Of a stretch of 64,000 nucleotides of DNA, positions 35,480 to 48,063 are shown piece by piece (positions within the stretch are counted from its first letter, which is position 1; each line of letters starts with the position of its first letter). Source of the stretch: Lepeophtheirus salmonis (lineage: Eukaryota; Arthropoda; Copepoda; Siphonostomatoida; Caligidae). Below the pieces are notes generated by a model that was not told the origin of the DNA, ran no database searches, and saw nothing but the letters and a program-made list of their open reading frames with translations. Made by a program: the position numbers and the translations under genes. The DNA lies in the NCBI RefSeq assembly GCF_016086655.4, contig NC_052140.2:23064001-23128000 (forward strand). The letters are read 5' to 3'.

Positions 35480-35790
35480 ATTTTCTATCCCTAAGCAGTC
35501 GTTATTTAATTCCGGTTCATAAAAGACAAGGAATAACCCTGAGGATTTCTTGCTGACTTATAATTGTAAGTCTTTGTTTGACTCACAGTAGAATTGGAGA
35601 TCGACATCGGAGTAATTCTAGAAAATTTCCTTGTTTATATCCTTTTCTCCTTCCTCCCTTGTCACAGTTGATTGTAGCTGATCTACTGAAACGTCATGAG
35701 CATTATTCTTTCTCTCTTCCAAAACATTCTTTAAATTATTAGGGTTACTATGTTGATTTTCTCTTCTTTTTTTAAATGCCATTCACACTG
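35480..35790 (+). repeat. Dispersed repeat R2, copy
   Basis: GTTATTTAATTCCGG, CATAAAAGACAAGGAATAAC, ACATCGGAGTAATTC, TTGTAGCTGATCTACTGAAA and CGTCATGAGC in family order. Confidence 0.65.
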
Positions 35791-37639
35791 GATTTCCATC
35801 ACTGCTGATAATATTCTTTAACGGCATTTTGCTCACTGACTAGAAACCACCATTATTAATGTTAGTTAAGCCATAGAACACAAAAATGAGAATCAACATT
35901 ATTAATCACAAAAGGTTGAACTTTAAAGCCTTTTTTTTTATTCCTGTTTTTTACAGTGGAATTTCGATACAGAACCATATATGTAATATTCATAAAGATA
36001 AAAATTTAAGGTCAAAACAATTCATAATAAATTTTCCAGCATCGAAAAGATAAACTACTTTTTTGCTATTATCTTGAATACAAAATGTTCTAATTACAAT
36101 ATGGAAGAAAATATATTTTTCAGATATTCAACCTTAAAATACAATTTTAAAAGATTTGCTTCCAAAACAAAGTTCGGTTGTTTTTGTTAATATTTTTTTA
36201 AAAGAATATTTAATAAATAACCAATGTATGGTTGTGTAAAAATGTTTTGTAACTAAATAAAATTCAGTCAATTATGAAACTTATTGCAATAAAAAATGTA
36301 TATTTTAGAGAAAGAAAAATTAATATAAATTGAAATATGTATTATATCCAATATATTTGAATAGTATTGATTGATTAAATGTAAGTAATATAATTGACTA
36401 ATTTATATTTAATTTTTGAAATTATTTTGCCTCTAAAATATTTATTACTTCAACACCCAGGGCATAAAACAGTTTTAAACCTTAAAAATAGCCAAAAATA
36501 ATAAAAAATATATGGCCTCTTTTGAAAGCCATGGGGCTATAAGAGAGATAATAAGGCCATATTTGGAATCAGGGAATCAAATTGTACTAAGCTGAATATA
36601 TGCTGTTCTTGTACATAAAAGAACTGTGATTTTGTTGAATAGTGTAGGTTGATGCATCGATAACGATAAATTTGGCGTAGAGGTTCCGGTGACGACAACC
36701 CTGTATATTATATTGTATTGTCGTTTGGCAAAAGGAATTTATTTATTTTTACGTAGTCTGTACATTTAGGTGTCAAAGTATGATATTTGATACTTTTTTC
36801 CCCGTACAGGCCATAAAAGATATGTATTTACAAGGTGTTAAACCTTACACTCACTTTGATTGTAATCAATTCTTATCAAAAATAGCAACAACTGCACTCG
36901 TAAAAAAGTGAATATTGAACACGTAATTATCATGTTTATGAAACTACAGTTGTAGAAAATGAGTGGGGTATTACAATAGATTCATAAGAACCATTTTTTT
37001 TTTTTTTAAATGAAAGATGAGTCATTTTTTATGTACTACAAAAAGAACAAAAAAATAATGTTAAAGTGTTAACGAAAGAGTGTCGTAAAATGATAAACAC
37101 TTTTGAACTCTGCCATTTACTGTGTAATGCAATACTCACTAGGGTGGAGCTTATTTGATACATTTTACAAATGTTAGTGTTTAAGGTCCCAAAATGGTTA
37201 GTTTTTTTTTTTTTGTCTAAAATAGGGATGGATTTCGAGGACATTTTATTTAAGGGAAAGTGTACTTCAGACTCGGTTAGAACCGGGTTTTATAAACCTT
37301 GCGAGTAACTTGTAGTTGTAATTACGAAGAACCTTCAGAAATAGAGGATTATTGGGGATTTGATATTGTCTAAATGGTAGTGTGAATATATATATATATA
37401 TATGAAGTTGTGTGTAAACATAAAAATAGTCTTTAAAAATATTTAAAAAAGAAAGTTATGATACAGGGGCCTGATAGCCTTTCTTTTTTTGCCTGTAGAA
37501 TGGTTGTTGTGACAACAAAATTTTTGAGCATCACGGCCACAGGTACTCCGCACCTAAAGAAGAATGAATTTACATAGTAAGAACGCGGCGTGGCGCCGTT
37601 ACGATGATTTTTGTCCACAATACACATTGAAATAAGGGA
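35791..37639. other. No gene supported
   Basis: AT-rich. An (AT)n run is at 37386-37403. CAACCCTGTATATTA near 36705 looks like a solo mariner-type end. 37480-37640 may be the eroded front of the next relic. Confidence 0.4.
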
Positions 37640-37972
37640 GTCTTATTATGACTGGCGTCTCAATCTGGAAAGTGCTACAAGACTCAGCCCCTTATCCTGT
37701 CTCTGACAGGTCGCTGAAGCGGCTTAGTGAGCACTTCTATTACTACATTGGGAAGGAAATGTGGGCCCCACTACAGTCCAGATCTTAATCCGATGCATTA
37801 TTTTACTTGTGCCACGTTGAATCTCAAATGAATTGAACATCTAATGCCATCAAGAACTCTTCTGAGTTTCCCATCAAAGAGACAATACCAAAGAAATACT
37901 TACTCAACGACTGCTCCTCCTTCCATGGCCGGATTCAGACCGTGATTGATGCTGAAGGCGGATACATAAAAT
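37640..37972 (+). pseudogene. Tc1-like transposase relic, C-terminal half
   Basis: LQDSAPYPVSDRS (second catalytic region, near 37675) and, in another frame, PHYSPDLNPMHYF (third region, 37766-37805), then FHGRIQTVIDAEGGYIK at the end. The motif order and the GGYI tail are diagnostic of the Tc1 branch. Frameshifts separate all blocks. Confidence 0.75.
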
Positions 37973-38154
37973 TAACTCTTTCTCAAAATTCATATGTTAT
38001 AAATAAACCTTCAAGTAAATCCGCTAAAAAGTGTCCTTAGTGACAATTTAAAGATTTTGAAAGATGCCTTCATTTGATCTTAACACTCTGTGTGTGTACA
38101 TAAAGCCCAAATATAGACATTGTATTCAAACTTTTGGATGAGTTAAGAGCCAAG

Positions 38155-38405
38155 AGTTTTATTTATGTTTTAAAACATTTATTTGACTGAAGTTATTTAT
38201 ATTTCAAATAAAATCTATCAATTTCTCTTTTTTTTCTAATTATAACGATCAATTTTGGGTACTTTAAGTGCAATTTGTGGGACATTAAAAGTGTTCGTAA
38301 GAATACTTTAATGATAGAAATGGACCATCATTTGTTGAAGAACACAAATGTAATAACCCTTCAATTTTGAGAAAAATCATTCTAGATTGCATTTGGTTGA
38401 CGGGG
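38155..38405 (+). repeat. Dispersed repeat R3, copy 2
   Basis: AATAAAATCTATCAATTTCT, ACGATCAATTTTGGGTAC, TTAAGTGCAATTTGTGGG and TTGAAGAACACAAATGTAAT in the order of copy 1. Confidence 0.65.
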
Positions 38406-41297
38406 TAGATGCTTGTTAGAGAAAAATTGATTGGCCTTATTAATTAGTCATCCCTAGCTTTAAAAAATATAAATTATTAGCAAGGAATATATCAACACTT
38501 TGTCGAAATCCAAATGCTGATTGGACAATTTGCCAAACAAACAGTAAATTTATTTCATCATGATTCATGAGGCAATTTTATTTAATTATCTACTAGACTA
38601 CCCAATAAAAAACACATCTTTGTAATGATAGAGTCAGAGACGACCTTGGGTTAGATGAGTGCCGATCAGGGCTTAACCAAGTACATCAGAGCTCCAACAT
38701 ATTCGATCCAAACGCTTGATTCATTGACATTGTCCATTGAATCTCAATCAAAGATAGATTGACCTATTCTCTTCTTCAAACATTTTATCTCCTTCTAATG
38801 TATTTATGGGGCGGTTGTCATGATTTTTGTTACTGGTGTTCTCATAGCGGTTCCTCGCCACTCTTGAAGAATCTTCATAACGAAATAATTCAATCATAAA
38901 GTTACCTATCAACACTTGATCATTGCAATTGATAGCAAATAACTAATTATTTAATGTTTTAAGATTTTATTAGCCTGAATTGAAATCATAACGGCATGTA
39001 CTGCCAATCGAATATATTTATTACATTGCTCGGCAATGTGGTAGTTCGGCAAAGTTTCCGTTCATAAATATGGTCATTCGGCAAAAAAAAAAAATTGGCA
39101 CACGATCTGTAAATGATATAAGTATTCAAATCACAATACCAAATAATTATTTAAACAGAAAAAATAGCAACTACTCTTTACTTTGATTTTATTTACTATT
39201 GGGTTACATCAATATAAGAAACTCAAAGGATTTCAGGTCATGTTTCAAATTGTATTTCTGTTCGTGATGACTTTATAAGACAAGTGTTTATTCAAGTTCA
39301 GTTTGCAACTGCCTGAATCACCATCGTATGAAATTTAACTATAGATTTATTTCCTAGAGCATCTTCTTTGTTTTTTATAATAACGCCATATCTAATCTCT
39401 GTTTCAGACAGGACTAAGTTGAGGTATATTTCCAAGGTCTTCTTCAAATGTTCAAAGTGTTCTCAGATTATTGGGCAGCATCCCAGAATATAACTTATAC
39501 ATTTCTTTATTTGCTTGCACACCTCAAACACATGTATCTATCCTCTTTGTATCTTCCCCGATTCTCTATCTAAAGTGATCTTGTTGCTAAATGTACATCA
39601 TAAACATTTGAATGTCGTCAGTTCCATATTTAAAATGGTTTTATTGCCCTCCCTTAGACTATTGTTGATTACACCAGTTCCTTTAATCTGAAATGATGTA
39701 ATTTTGATAATCCTTCAACTGTTTATAATGTAATTAATGACGTTTTATTTTTTTATAAAGCTCACTCAACACAGTATAAAAGAATATTCACCAACGTGTC
39801 AAATTTTAAAAAACTAGTATCATTACAAAATTATCATAAAAAGTTGTACAATATGTATGATAGTAATTTTATTGAGCAACATATGTTACTTCAATGAAAA
39901 AGCTGTAATGTGTATTATATACAAACATAATATTAAACCAAAATCCTATTTTTTCAATAAAAAAAAAAGGTTAAAGATCAAAAATTTAAGGGCCTTGAGC
40001 TACCTTGTAATATTCTCCAAAACGTCTCCAAATTTGCCTTTAACAACTTCAGACAAAAATAAACATTTAAACAACCTGAAACCCAATAATTTCAACAATT
40101 TGAAACATTAGCTCCATCCTAAGACCCACACACCAAAAAAGAAGAATGAGTCGTCGGACTCAAAACGAAAACACAGCTTCTTCATCTTTGTTCAGTTAAA
40201 TATATAGTATATTATATATTTCATAGCACCCATAAAAACACATTTAAAAAGAAGCTCAAATGAGTCCCTTGAAATGGAGCTCTTTTTTATTTTATTTAAT
40301 ATCCACTATAACCTTCTAAAGGTGAAATAAAATAAAAAATAACCAACTCAACTGTCTCTTCGACGAACATAACATCTGCAGACTTGGGCAGAGTGTTAAA
40401 TAAACATAATAAATAATTCAAGAATACATGGGCTGCTTGATCATATTTGGATATCCAAAGGACTATGGTTTTGGAGGGATTATTAAGAATGTTGAAATAT
40501 CAATATTCATAACACGTGAACGGAAAAGTTCGTACTTAACAATGAAGAATCATTGTTTTTTTTATTCAGAATTGTTTTTTGTTTTTTTTAATCAGCTTTA
40601 TTGAGCGGAGTCCTCACTTTTTAACACTTTTTAAGGCGTTTTTTAGCTTGGACAACTATTTTTTCCCCATCAAGAAGTAGTGTCAAATTAAAATACAAAT
40701 TATTTTTTGACCCATTGTTTTGGAAATAACAAAAATTGCGTCGTCACAATTAACCCAATAACTCACAAACTAAAGAACAGACTGTCGTGAAATTTTGACA
40801 GCTATTTTTTGAAGGTTGGTACTTACCAAATATGAGGTAATTTTTCTAAAAAAATGCAATCTATGTGTGAAGCCCCTAAGTAAAAGCAATTTGCCCCAAC
40901 TCCTCCATCTTCTGACAATTTCAAACTCTCACCACTCCCATAGTATCGATTTCCAAATCTGCGTATGACCTCATCGTAACCTCTATCATTGTTGGACCGT
41001 CAGCTTCACAGTTCAAATAGACCCCTTTTGTTTGAGCATTTGAGAAATTAAGATAACAAATAACACCCAATCGTAACTGGTAGTAGATCTCGATTGATAT
41101 TCAATCTTATATTTAGTTGATGGGCATAGATTATCGTTTGTTCAACAACATTTTTCAACGAGGAACTTGAACATATATTGTATCCAGAATTTGCAAAAGA
41201 TATTTCATTGACAATAGAATGAAGACGTAGAGATTTGAATATTATTTCATAATGAAATATCTATGGTCCAGTGAATTGGAGTGTCTTTTTGCTTAAG
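38406..41297. other. No gene supported; possible LINE scrap at 39300-39545
   Basis: The reverse strand near 39545-39300 reads CISYILGCCPII, a stop, then EHFEHLKKTLEIYLNLVLSE, slightly like a non-LTR retrotransposon C-terminus; weak. The remainder is AT-rich, including an 84-codon frame at 39857-40111 that looks like chance. Confidence 0.35.
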
Positions 41298-41299
41298 TA

Positions 41300-42004
41300 C
41301 AGGGTGGTCTAGATAATTTGTGAAAATATTTAAAGGCTTATAGCGTAAAACCACCATTTTTGTATCATTTTGAAGCTACATTTAATGACATTCAATCATT
41401 TTTAAAATGAGATCTGCCTCTCTGGATAACCTCAGCCAGATGGCAACAGAAGATTTGATAGGCCCGGGCGAGCTCGTGCAGATCCACCTTTGTCATTGTA
41501 CTAGTTCTGGATTTGCACTTTTAATCTACATTCCCTGGATGGATGGATTGATGGAGTAGCCCAAGAAAGAAATTACACCTTCCCACAAGACAGTGAACCG
41601 GCCTAAAGTCAAAATGTGCAGGATGTCTTATGCACAAAATATCCACTCTTTTGGAGCCCAGATTTTTGACCTACAAACAGCCAGTACCTGAACTTATGAA
41701 GTTTCTATCTCTGGGAGGCGGGGGGTCGAGCATGAGGGCATTACCATACATCATTTGTCTGTGGAATCCATGAAGAAGTCCATTACCCATACAATGGCAA
41801 AATTGGATCTGCACAAGACTATTCGTACCTGAAAAAGCTTCCAGCGTCGTGTGGCCGAGGTTACCAAGAGAGGTGCAGTTCATTATAAATAATTGAACGT
41901 CATTAAATGTAGCATTCAAATAAAAGAATAATTATTGTTCTAGGCAAACTAGTTCATTCGTTATAAGCCTATAAAGATTTTTCCAATTTGTCTGGACCAC
42001 AATG
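41300..42004 (+). mobile_element. Mariner-like element with decayed transposase
   Basis: TA plus CAGGGTGGTCTAGATAATTT at the left and the inverted GTCCAGACAAATTGGAAAAA at the right; both continue into GCTTATA. Inside, on the plus strand, FPQDSEPA (second catalytic region, about 41579-41602), VQDVLCTKYPLFWSPDF, a eroded SPYLN region, then SMKKSITHTMAKLDL and FQRRVAEVTKRGA before a stop near 41890. The first catalytic region is deleted or unreadable. Confidence 0.75.
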
Positions 42005-42338
42005 TATTAGTCCTGACAATTCTTAGGCTCCTATACCATCCTTACAATCATGAGAAACAAAATCCCACTGATTATTTATACGAGTTGGACCAAGAATATT
42101 CAAATCTTCTACCTAAGTTATCGTCTGAAACATCTGAATCAATGCCCAATAAAGTTATCTAATGCTCGTTATGGATATAGAGAAATGTATGACCAGAATT
42201 TAATTTATATAATTCAATTTTTTTAAGCATATTTATGAGTTAGATTCAGTAGATAAAGTAAAACTTTATGAACACTTTAATATATTTGTTTTATATCGTC
42301 TAAAAACTTATTCACTATACGACCTAAGTAACAACATT

Positions 42339-42903
42339 ATGTGATATCAAAGGAGTGAAATTTTTGAGCTTATCCCAAATGCCATGTCCCCATGACCATA
42401 TCTAACGAGATTAGGTCAGCTTCTGTGAGACATGTGTTTAGAACAAAAATATCCCCAGAGCGATGATCTTGGGCGTTGTGGGAGGCACGGCGAAGTCTAC
42501 CCTCCCATTTTTGTGGAGAGGAAGGAACAGCTTAATGCAGATACTTAAATGTCACTTTTAGATAGGAAAGTACTACCTAGGACCAGAAAAAAATTCCAGG
42601 ATAACTTTTGTTTTCACTCTAGACGGAGACGCTGCAAAGATCCAAGACTTCCTGAGAGACAATTTTCTGCACTTTTGGGACCTTAACATGTGTTGTCCCT
42701 CCTCTCCAGACGTGAGCCCTCCATCTAGGCTCGTCTGGAGGAGAAGGTATGTGCTACTCCTCACAGAAGTGCCCAGTCTCTAGAGGGTTCCATCAAGAAG
42801 GAGAGGACCAAGCTTGAGCCTGACTACATAATCAAGGGTTTGCAAGGGATTGAAGCCTAGTATTGACGCAATTATTGGAGGTGACGGCTCACCTATTGAA
42901 TAA
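42339..42903 (+). pseudogene. Family G transposase relic, tandem copy 1
   Basis: Starts ATG-TGA, then YQRSEIFELIPNAMSP. The helix-turn-helix region is broken. Next come MILGVVGGTAKS (pre-second-Asp block), LDGDAAKIQDFLRDNF (QQDGAP region, Asp kept in DGD), PSSPDVSPPSRLVW (third region) and, after frame changes, a SIDAIIGGDGSPIE tail with TAA. About 700-720 bases further on the same series is repeated. Confidence 0.75.
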
Positions 42904-43036
42904 ATGTTGTGCCGAGGACTTTTTGGAGTAATATCGGAAACATTTATTCGTCGATAGTCTTCAAACTCGGTGAAAGATAGAAATTGGGTTCCTTATATAA
43001 AGTTTTGACTCAATTAAAAACATACTAAAAACCAGA

Positions 43037-43624
43037 ATGTCTAAACTGGAGCAACAAAGGAGATAAATTTTGCAGCTTCTATGAAATAACATTGCCCCAT
43101 GGTCATATCGAACGAGATAGGGTCAAGACATGTCTTCAAATACAAAAATATCCACCCAGAACCATGGTCTTAGGGGTTGTGGCCACCAAGGCGAAGTCAG
43201 CTCACCCATTTTTGTGGAGAGAAAGGGACCTCTCAATGCAGATACTTACATCGAACTTTTGGATAAAAAAGTACTACCTCGGAACAGAAAAAAGTTCCTC
43301 GGGTAACTTTTGTTTTCTCTAGACAGAACTCCGTGTCCTCACGCTGCTAAGACCTAGGACTTCCTACGAGACAACATTCCGCACTTTTGGGACTTAAACA
43401 TGAGTTCTCCCTCCTCTCCAGATGCAAAATCCTTGAGCTTCTTTATCGAGGCTCGTTTGGAGGAGAGGGTGTGTGCTACTCCTCAAAGGAGTGTCCAGTC
43501 TCTAAAGGCTTCAATCAAGAAGGAGTGGACCAAGCTCGAGTCTCAATACATAATCAAGGCTTGCAAGGGATTGAGGCCTAGTATTGAGGTAATTATTAGA
43601 GATGAGGGCTCACATATTGAATAA
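43037..43624 (+). pseudogene. Family G transposase relic, tandem copy 2
   Basis: MSKLEQQRR, a stop, then ILQLL; TMVLGVVATKAKS; FVERKGPLNADTYIELLDKK in the correct frame; the QQD region replaced by DRTPC; DFLRDNIPHFWDLNM; SSPDAKSLSFF; then a long open tail ARLEERVCATPQRSVQSLK to EVIIRDEGSHIE and TAA. The tail frame is open for over 70 codons, so this copy is less decayed than its neighbour. The first catalytic Asp is missing from both copies, implying the deletion came before the duplication. Confidence 0.8.
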
Positions 43625-43959
43625 AAGTTATGCCGAGCACTATTTTCCGATGATATTGTTAGATAAATGTCCTCAAGAATAAATTTTACTCTTGAAAAAT
43701 CGAGAATACTAAAATGTGTAAAACTAGATAAGATACACCCTTTATAGGGTGTGACAACGACACACGGCCCTTCAAATTTCAAGAATTTTCCGTAATATAT
43801 ATAATGATAAAATTGGGCAATGTTTTTTTGCAGTGAAATATACATTAAACGTTTCACTTAGTAGCCAAAACAATGCCATGCAGTCAACAACAGAAGATTT
43901 CAACCCTGTTCAATTTTCATAGGCAAAACGTAGGTACGCTGTTATGATTACTTTTATTA

Positions 43960-44290
43960 ATGCTGATGTATCAAAGATGGTAAAGATCAACAGGGGAAGA
44001 ATTGGGGAGTTTAGTAAGGCCCTGAGGGGGACCAAGGACTCCAGAAGCATTGCTATGACTAATTGTCCAAATATATTTGGTCTCCTAGCTTCCTAAACTT
44101 GAATCCATAGATTATTTTGTCAGGAGTTACTTTAAGTCAAAGGTGAACCAAGGTCATCACACCATCAAGAAGTTCCTGCTCAACTTGATCGTCCTGAAAT
44201 GCAAGAATTTAGATTAAGTTCTACCTCCAAGGTTTGCATGCAATTCAAGACCCGAATTGAGGTGACTATTAAGGCCATAGTTTTAAATTA
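43960..44290 (+). pseudogene. Tc1-like transposase C-terminal relic
   Basis: FKSKVNQGHHTIKKFLLNL (44128-44185) and, in another frame, CMQFKTRIEVTIKAI (44237-44281) fit the region after the third catalytic residue. The upstream NIFGLLAS equals a decayed WPPSSP block. Several stops. Confidence 0.55.
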
Positions 44291-45119
44291 TTAATTTTTC
44301 TTCGCCTCAGTTTTAGTATTTTGATTATATCATGCTATTTATGTTAATTTAAAGTAGATAGATCAAAAGCGCGGGATTTATTGCTATAATCTGGAGTTTG
44401 AAAATTGTAAGGGTTCAGGAACGCATAAATGGACTATTTTAACCTAAAAACATGTTTTTTTTTCCAAAGTTAAAAGTGCCAAAACTTTTTAAAGGTGCAT
44501 TAGATTTTGAATAAATTTAGGAATCTCTTTTTTTTTTTATCAATACGCAACAAAAAATGGGTTGGATCCGTCAAAACAACAACATATAACCTCAAAAGAC
44601 GACAGTCTAATGTCGTAGATGTCTATCATCTTATATTTTTTACCCTTGAATTTAATCAAATGCATATTAAACCAGTTATTTATAACAAAATAATGAGCTT
44701 TTCATATTTTAAATATATTTGTACATGTACCATTGTTATTCAAAATGTCAAAAAGAACCTACAAATAATACTTATTTTAATTAAAAATTCCTTTAGCCCA
44801 AAAGCAAACCATTTAAAATACGTATTTCCAATTTATTTTGCATCTTGACGTTACAAAGTTATTTGATGATTTAACTTTGGAATTTTTAATTTAACGGACT
44901 TTGTCAATTTGTTCATGTCATTTAAAAGTGTTTTGTTGCAGGATTACGTAGGATGTTCTACGTATAACTAAAAAGTGGGCTCCCAAAATATGCAGTAACG
45001 ACTAATTATGATTCTAACCCCGTAACTTTTAATTATGATACTTCGTATCCCGACCAAACAACAGCTGAAACAAAAGCATACAGATGTTGGTTAAAAATGT
45101 CGGAGAAATAATAAAAAGA
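44291..45119. other. No gene supported
   Basis: Contains a 113-codon open frame (44507-44848), lysine, asparagine and isoleucine rich with a TTG start. In such AT-rich DNA this is compatible with chance. Confidence 0.4.
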
Positions 45120-45498
45120 CAACGTGTGTGCGATCTACGAAGGTGTTGGTGCCAAACATTCTGCAAATACCGTTAACATCTCTATCTGACTGGGTACAAC
45201 TTAAAAAAATCAATTATAGTCCCATAATACCAAAAAGAACCAAAGCTTATGCAACAACGACTACTTGCTTGTCGTCTGTTGGACCTCTACCCTTTCCAGC
45301 CTTGACCGTAACCCAATGGACTTACCAGTTTTGGTAGTCTTGGAGAAGAAGGTCTGTCGCACAACTCATCCAAACGTGGATTTACACCGAGTTGCCATTA
45401 TGATATTCCATATAGATACAGCGTTCATCGTCAAGAGCTGCCAATCTGTTCGCCGGCGTATCAAGCCTGTTAATGCTTGTGAAGGAGGACATATTTAA
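45120..45498 (+). pseudogene. Family A transposase relic
   Basis: A helix-turn-helix start survives in mixed frames (QRVCDL, then GVGAKHSANTV-like text near 45144). After the family's usual central deletion comes LDRNPMDLPVLVVLEKKVC (third catalytic region, about 45300-45360), FIVKSCQSVRRRIKPVNAC and EGGHI with TAA at 45498. The tail is the clearest of any family A copy here and defines the C-terminal consensus. Confidence 0.7.
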
Positions 45499-45999
45499 TA
45501 TTAAAAAAATAGCTAACATATTACAAATTGGTTTTGAGTTGTCTTTTTTATTCCATAATCATACCGCCTTTGTAATTTAGTCAAGCTACTGTAAGTTTGG
45601 ATTCCCTCTCTGTATACAAAGTGGCTACTTTCAAAAGTTAGGTAAGTTCTAGCTATTTTTACATCATAAGGCTGTACACAAAATATAACTCAAAAGCTCA
45701 GGTCTCTACTACTCATTTGGTGTTAAAAAAGGAAAATTGAGTAGCAAATGTACTACTCTGTACACAAAAATGAAAATTGCATTTTATATAAACGTCATCA
45801 AATCTAAAAATCCTTGACTATCTGTCAAATATAAGATCGAATCACACACTGGTTGAGTGTCAAAGTTACTTATTTTCTTCTATTGCGGATTATATATCAG
45901 AAGAATCCGGATATTGTCGACATTTCATCTCAAAAATAGGAGTTTCCTTTATCCAGAATTGACTGTACTTCTTACGTAGCTTCCCAGCCCCAACAAACA
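45499..45999. other. 3' flank of the family A relic
   Basis: TTTGTAATTTAGTCAAGCTA, TTTGGATTCCCTCTCTGT and ACAAAGTGGCTACTTTC recur after the next copy at 46310-46380, so the repeated unit extends past the transposase. Confidence 0.5.
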
Positions 46000-46220
46000 C
46001 CATGCAAACAATATGGCTAACTTTTTGGCTGTTTCCATCTGGCCTTCCTCAACCCTCTGGGCTTTGCAGTCTGAAGAGTCTTGGTGAAGACTGTTCAAAT
46101 CATCTCTCATCCAAATTTGACAATGAAAGTGTGGTACTTCATCGTCTAGAGCTACTGCTTATCTATTCGCCAGTGTGTCAAGGCTCTTTTCTGCTTGTGA
46201 AAGATGATATATTGGAGAAA
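46000..46220 (+). pseudogene. Family A transposase relic, second tandem copy
   Basis: CAAACAATATGGCTAAC, then FWLFPSGLPQPSGLCS (decayed SSPDLNPMDF), SLGEDC (LEKKVC equivalent) and a tail ending GERxYI-like. The 3' flank repeats that of the previous copy. About 800-860 bases offset. Confidence 0.6.
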
Positions 46221-47262
46221 AAAAATACATAGCTTAATTTAATATTGAAATATACCACAAATTAGTTTTTATGTGTCTTTTCTGGATTCGACAAAAAGCA
46301 CGTTTTTCGTAATTTAATTATGTTGTTCTAATTTCTGAGTCCCCACTCTGTTTACGTACAAAGTGGCTACTTTCGGAATTTAAGTGTATTCTAGCCATTT
46401 TTGCAATACACACAGCTGCTCCTTAACTCAAAACAAAACATAACATGAGAGCTCAGATCTTCATGGGTTAATTGGGGTTTAAAAAATGGGATAGTTGAAG
46501 TGTGAATGCGGAACAGAGTTGATAGAAGGTGACGGATTTGCATTATCCCAAAGTTTCTGCAAGGAATATTTGTGAAATTTTTGGGTTACTATAATAACCG
46601 TAAAACCTGTCGGAGATATATAGGAATTGTAGTAGGGCATGAAAAAATGTCAAGAAGATGGTGGATGGAAATTGAAGGATACTTTCGATAATACTTTGCT
46701 CGAAATCACAAGCGTTTTGTCCCATCAATTTCAATCAAGGAATTGAGTGGGGAAATGGGCTTCTTATTCATTTACTTATTTTTGGGTTGAAACCAAAATG
46801 GATGATACCGACCCACCATCATAATCTGGAGCTCCACCGAGCTGCCATCTGTGAGTAATAGGCCAAAATTGAGACGGATATATATTTACGAATGTGTCCT
46901 TGATAGACACTTAATAAAATAGATAATTCATTAATGTGACGCATACTTAATATTTAGAACAAGACCGAGCCAGACGGCAAAATTTGGACTGATACATCCC
47001 TACTTGAAATATTTATGTAAAGGGCAGAGATCAAATACATATCAACTTGGTATATATGTATTGCATATATTCTGAGTATCAAATCATGGATAAATATTCT
47101 ATTAGGTTATGCAAATTATGTCATAAAGTAAGACATAGTATTACTTAATATATATATAAGGTTTACATTTGACGTCAGCATTGCTGATAAAACAAGCATA
47201 TTATAAATAAATAAAAGGTCTTATATCATTAAGATTTTGGGGGAAAGTGAATAGTGGCCGTT
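46221..47262. other. Possible third family A scrap at 46770-46870
   Basis: THHHNLELHRAAICE (about 46822-46866) resembles HPNLDSLRAAI of the family. The rest shows nothing. Confidence 0.4.
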
Positions 47263-47263
47263 A

Positions 47264-47628
47264 GGATGCATCAAACGCCCGTTGATTTTTTGAAATGTTC
47301 TTGGATTTTATTACCCATTCTTTCAAATATGAGACTCGGTCCCCCAAGGGTTTGTGCAAAAAATGAGGGCAATGGGAAGTAGTCTGTAAGGGCCACCAAG
47401 GACATATTTATTTTATGGAACCATTTATGTAATAGATACAAAATCTCAACTTTCTAGTAATAATTTTAATTTTTTTACTCAAAATTACAAAAAATAAAAT
47501 TTTTACACACTATTTATGTTCAAAAAGTCTAATGTATTAAATAGCTCAAAAAAATATATAGGGATCAAGTCTCACATAGAAGAGAATAGGTAACAAAATC
47601 CATGAATATTTGGGCGTTTGATGCACCC
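47264..47628. mobile_element. MITE with about 70 bp TIRs, 365 bp
   Basis: The left arm GGATGCATCAAACGCCC...TGGATTTTATTACCCATTCT...GAGACTCGGTCCC mirrors the right arm (inverted GGGGTGCATCAAACGCCC...TGGATTTTGTTACCTATTCT...GAGACTTGATCCC). TA on the left, eroded CA on the right. No coding sequence. Confidence 0.8.
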
Positions 47629-48060
47629 CAATGGCTGCGTATTTGGATGTCAAAACGGGACAGATAAATAAAAAGACTTAAACCTTTACTGTCAATCAAA
47701 AATAAATGGATATATCTAGCGTCTAGTTTTATTATACGATACCAGTGATAAATATGTAGTAAAAATATATTTTTACTATAGTTGCATAAAATATGATATT
47801 AACACGTCTGAGATATTTATATGCTCAGATGAGTGTGTTTTATTTTCCAAAGCTAATATCATTATTATTTGATTCTTGAAGATAAAACATCTTAGTATAA
47901 CTTAATCACTAGTACATGTGCTCAAAAAAGACATACCTTAATTAACTAGGAGGGTTTACTTGGGTATTATAGGTATAAGGTTTTTTTGAATTAAAGGCGG
48001 GTTACCACATCTATTGCGCGTGGACACGTCTTAATGTATATATAATATATATGGATGCAT
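47629..48060 (+). repeat. R2 5' fragment at about 47850-47990
   Basis: AATATCATTATTATTTGATT, CTTAGTATAACTTAATCACT and GGTATTATAGGTATAAG match the 5' half of R2 at 11735-11860. The 3' core is missing. The remainder is featureless. Confidence 0.5.
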
Positions 48061-48063
48061 ATA

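Noticed and set aside
39300..39545. Minus-strand CISYILGCCPII and following text as a LINE C-terminus
   Set aside because: Interrupted by stops and too short; kept only as a note in the gap entry.
43732..43755. Palindrome ACACCCTTTATAGGGTGT as two abutting transposon ends
   Set aside because: Only 18 bp, and no element body fits on either side.
44507..44848. 113-codon plus-strand open frame
   Set aside because: TTG start, composition rich in Lys, Asn, Ile and Phe as expected for AT-rich random DNA, no family motif.
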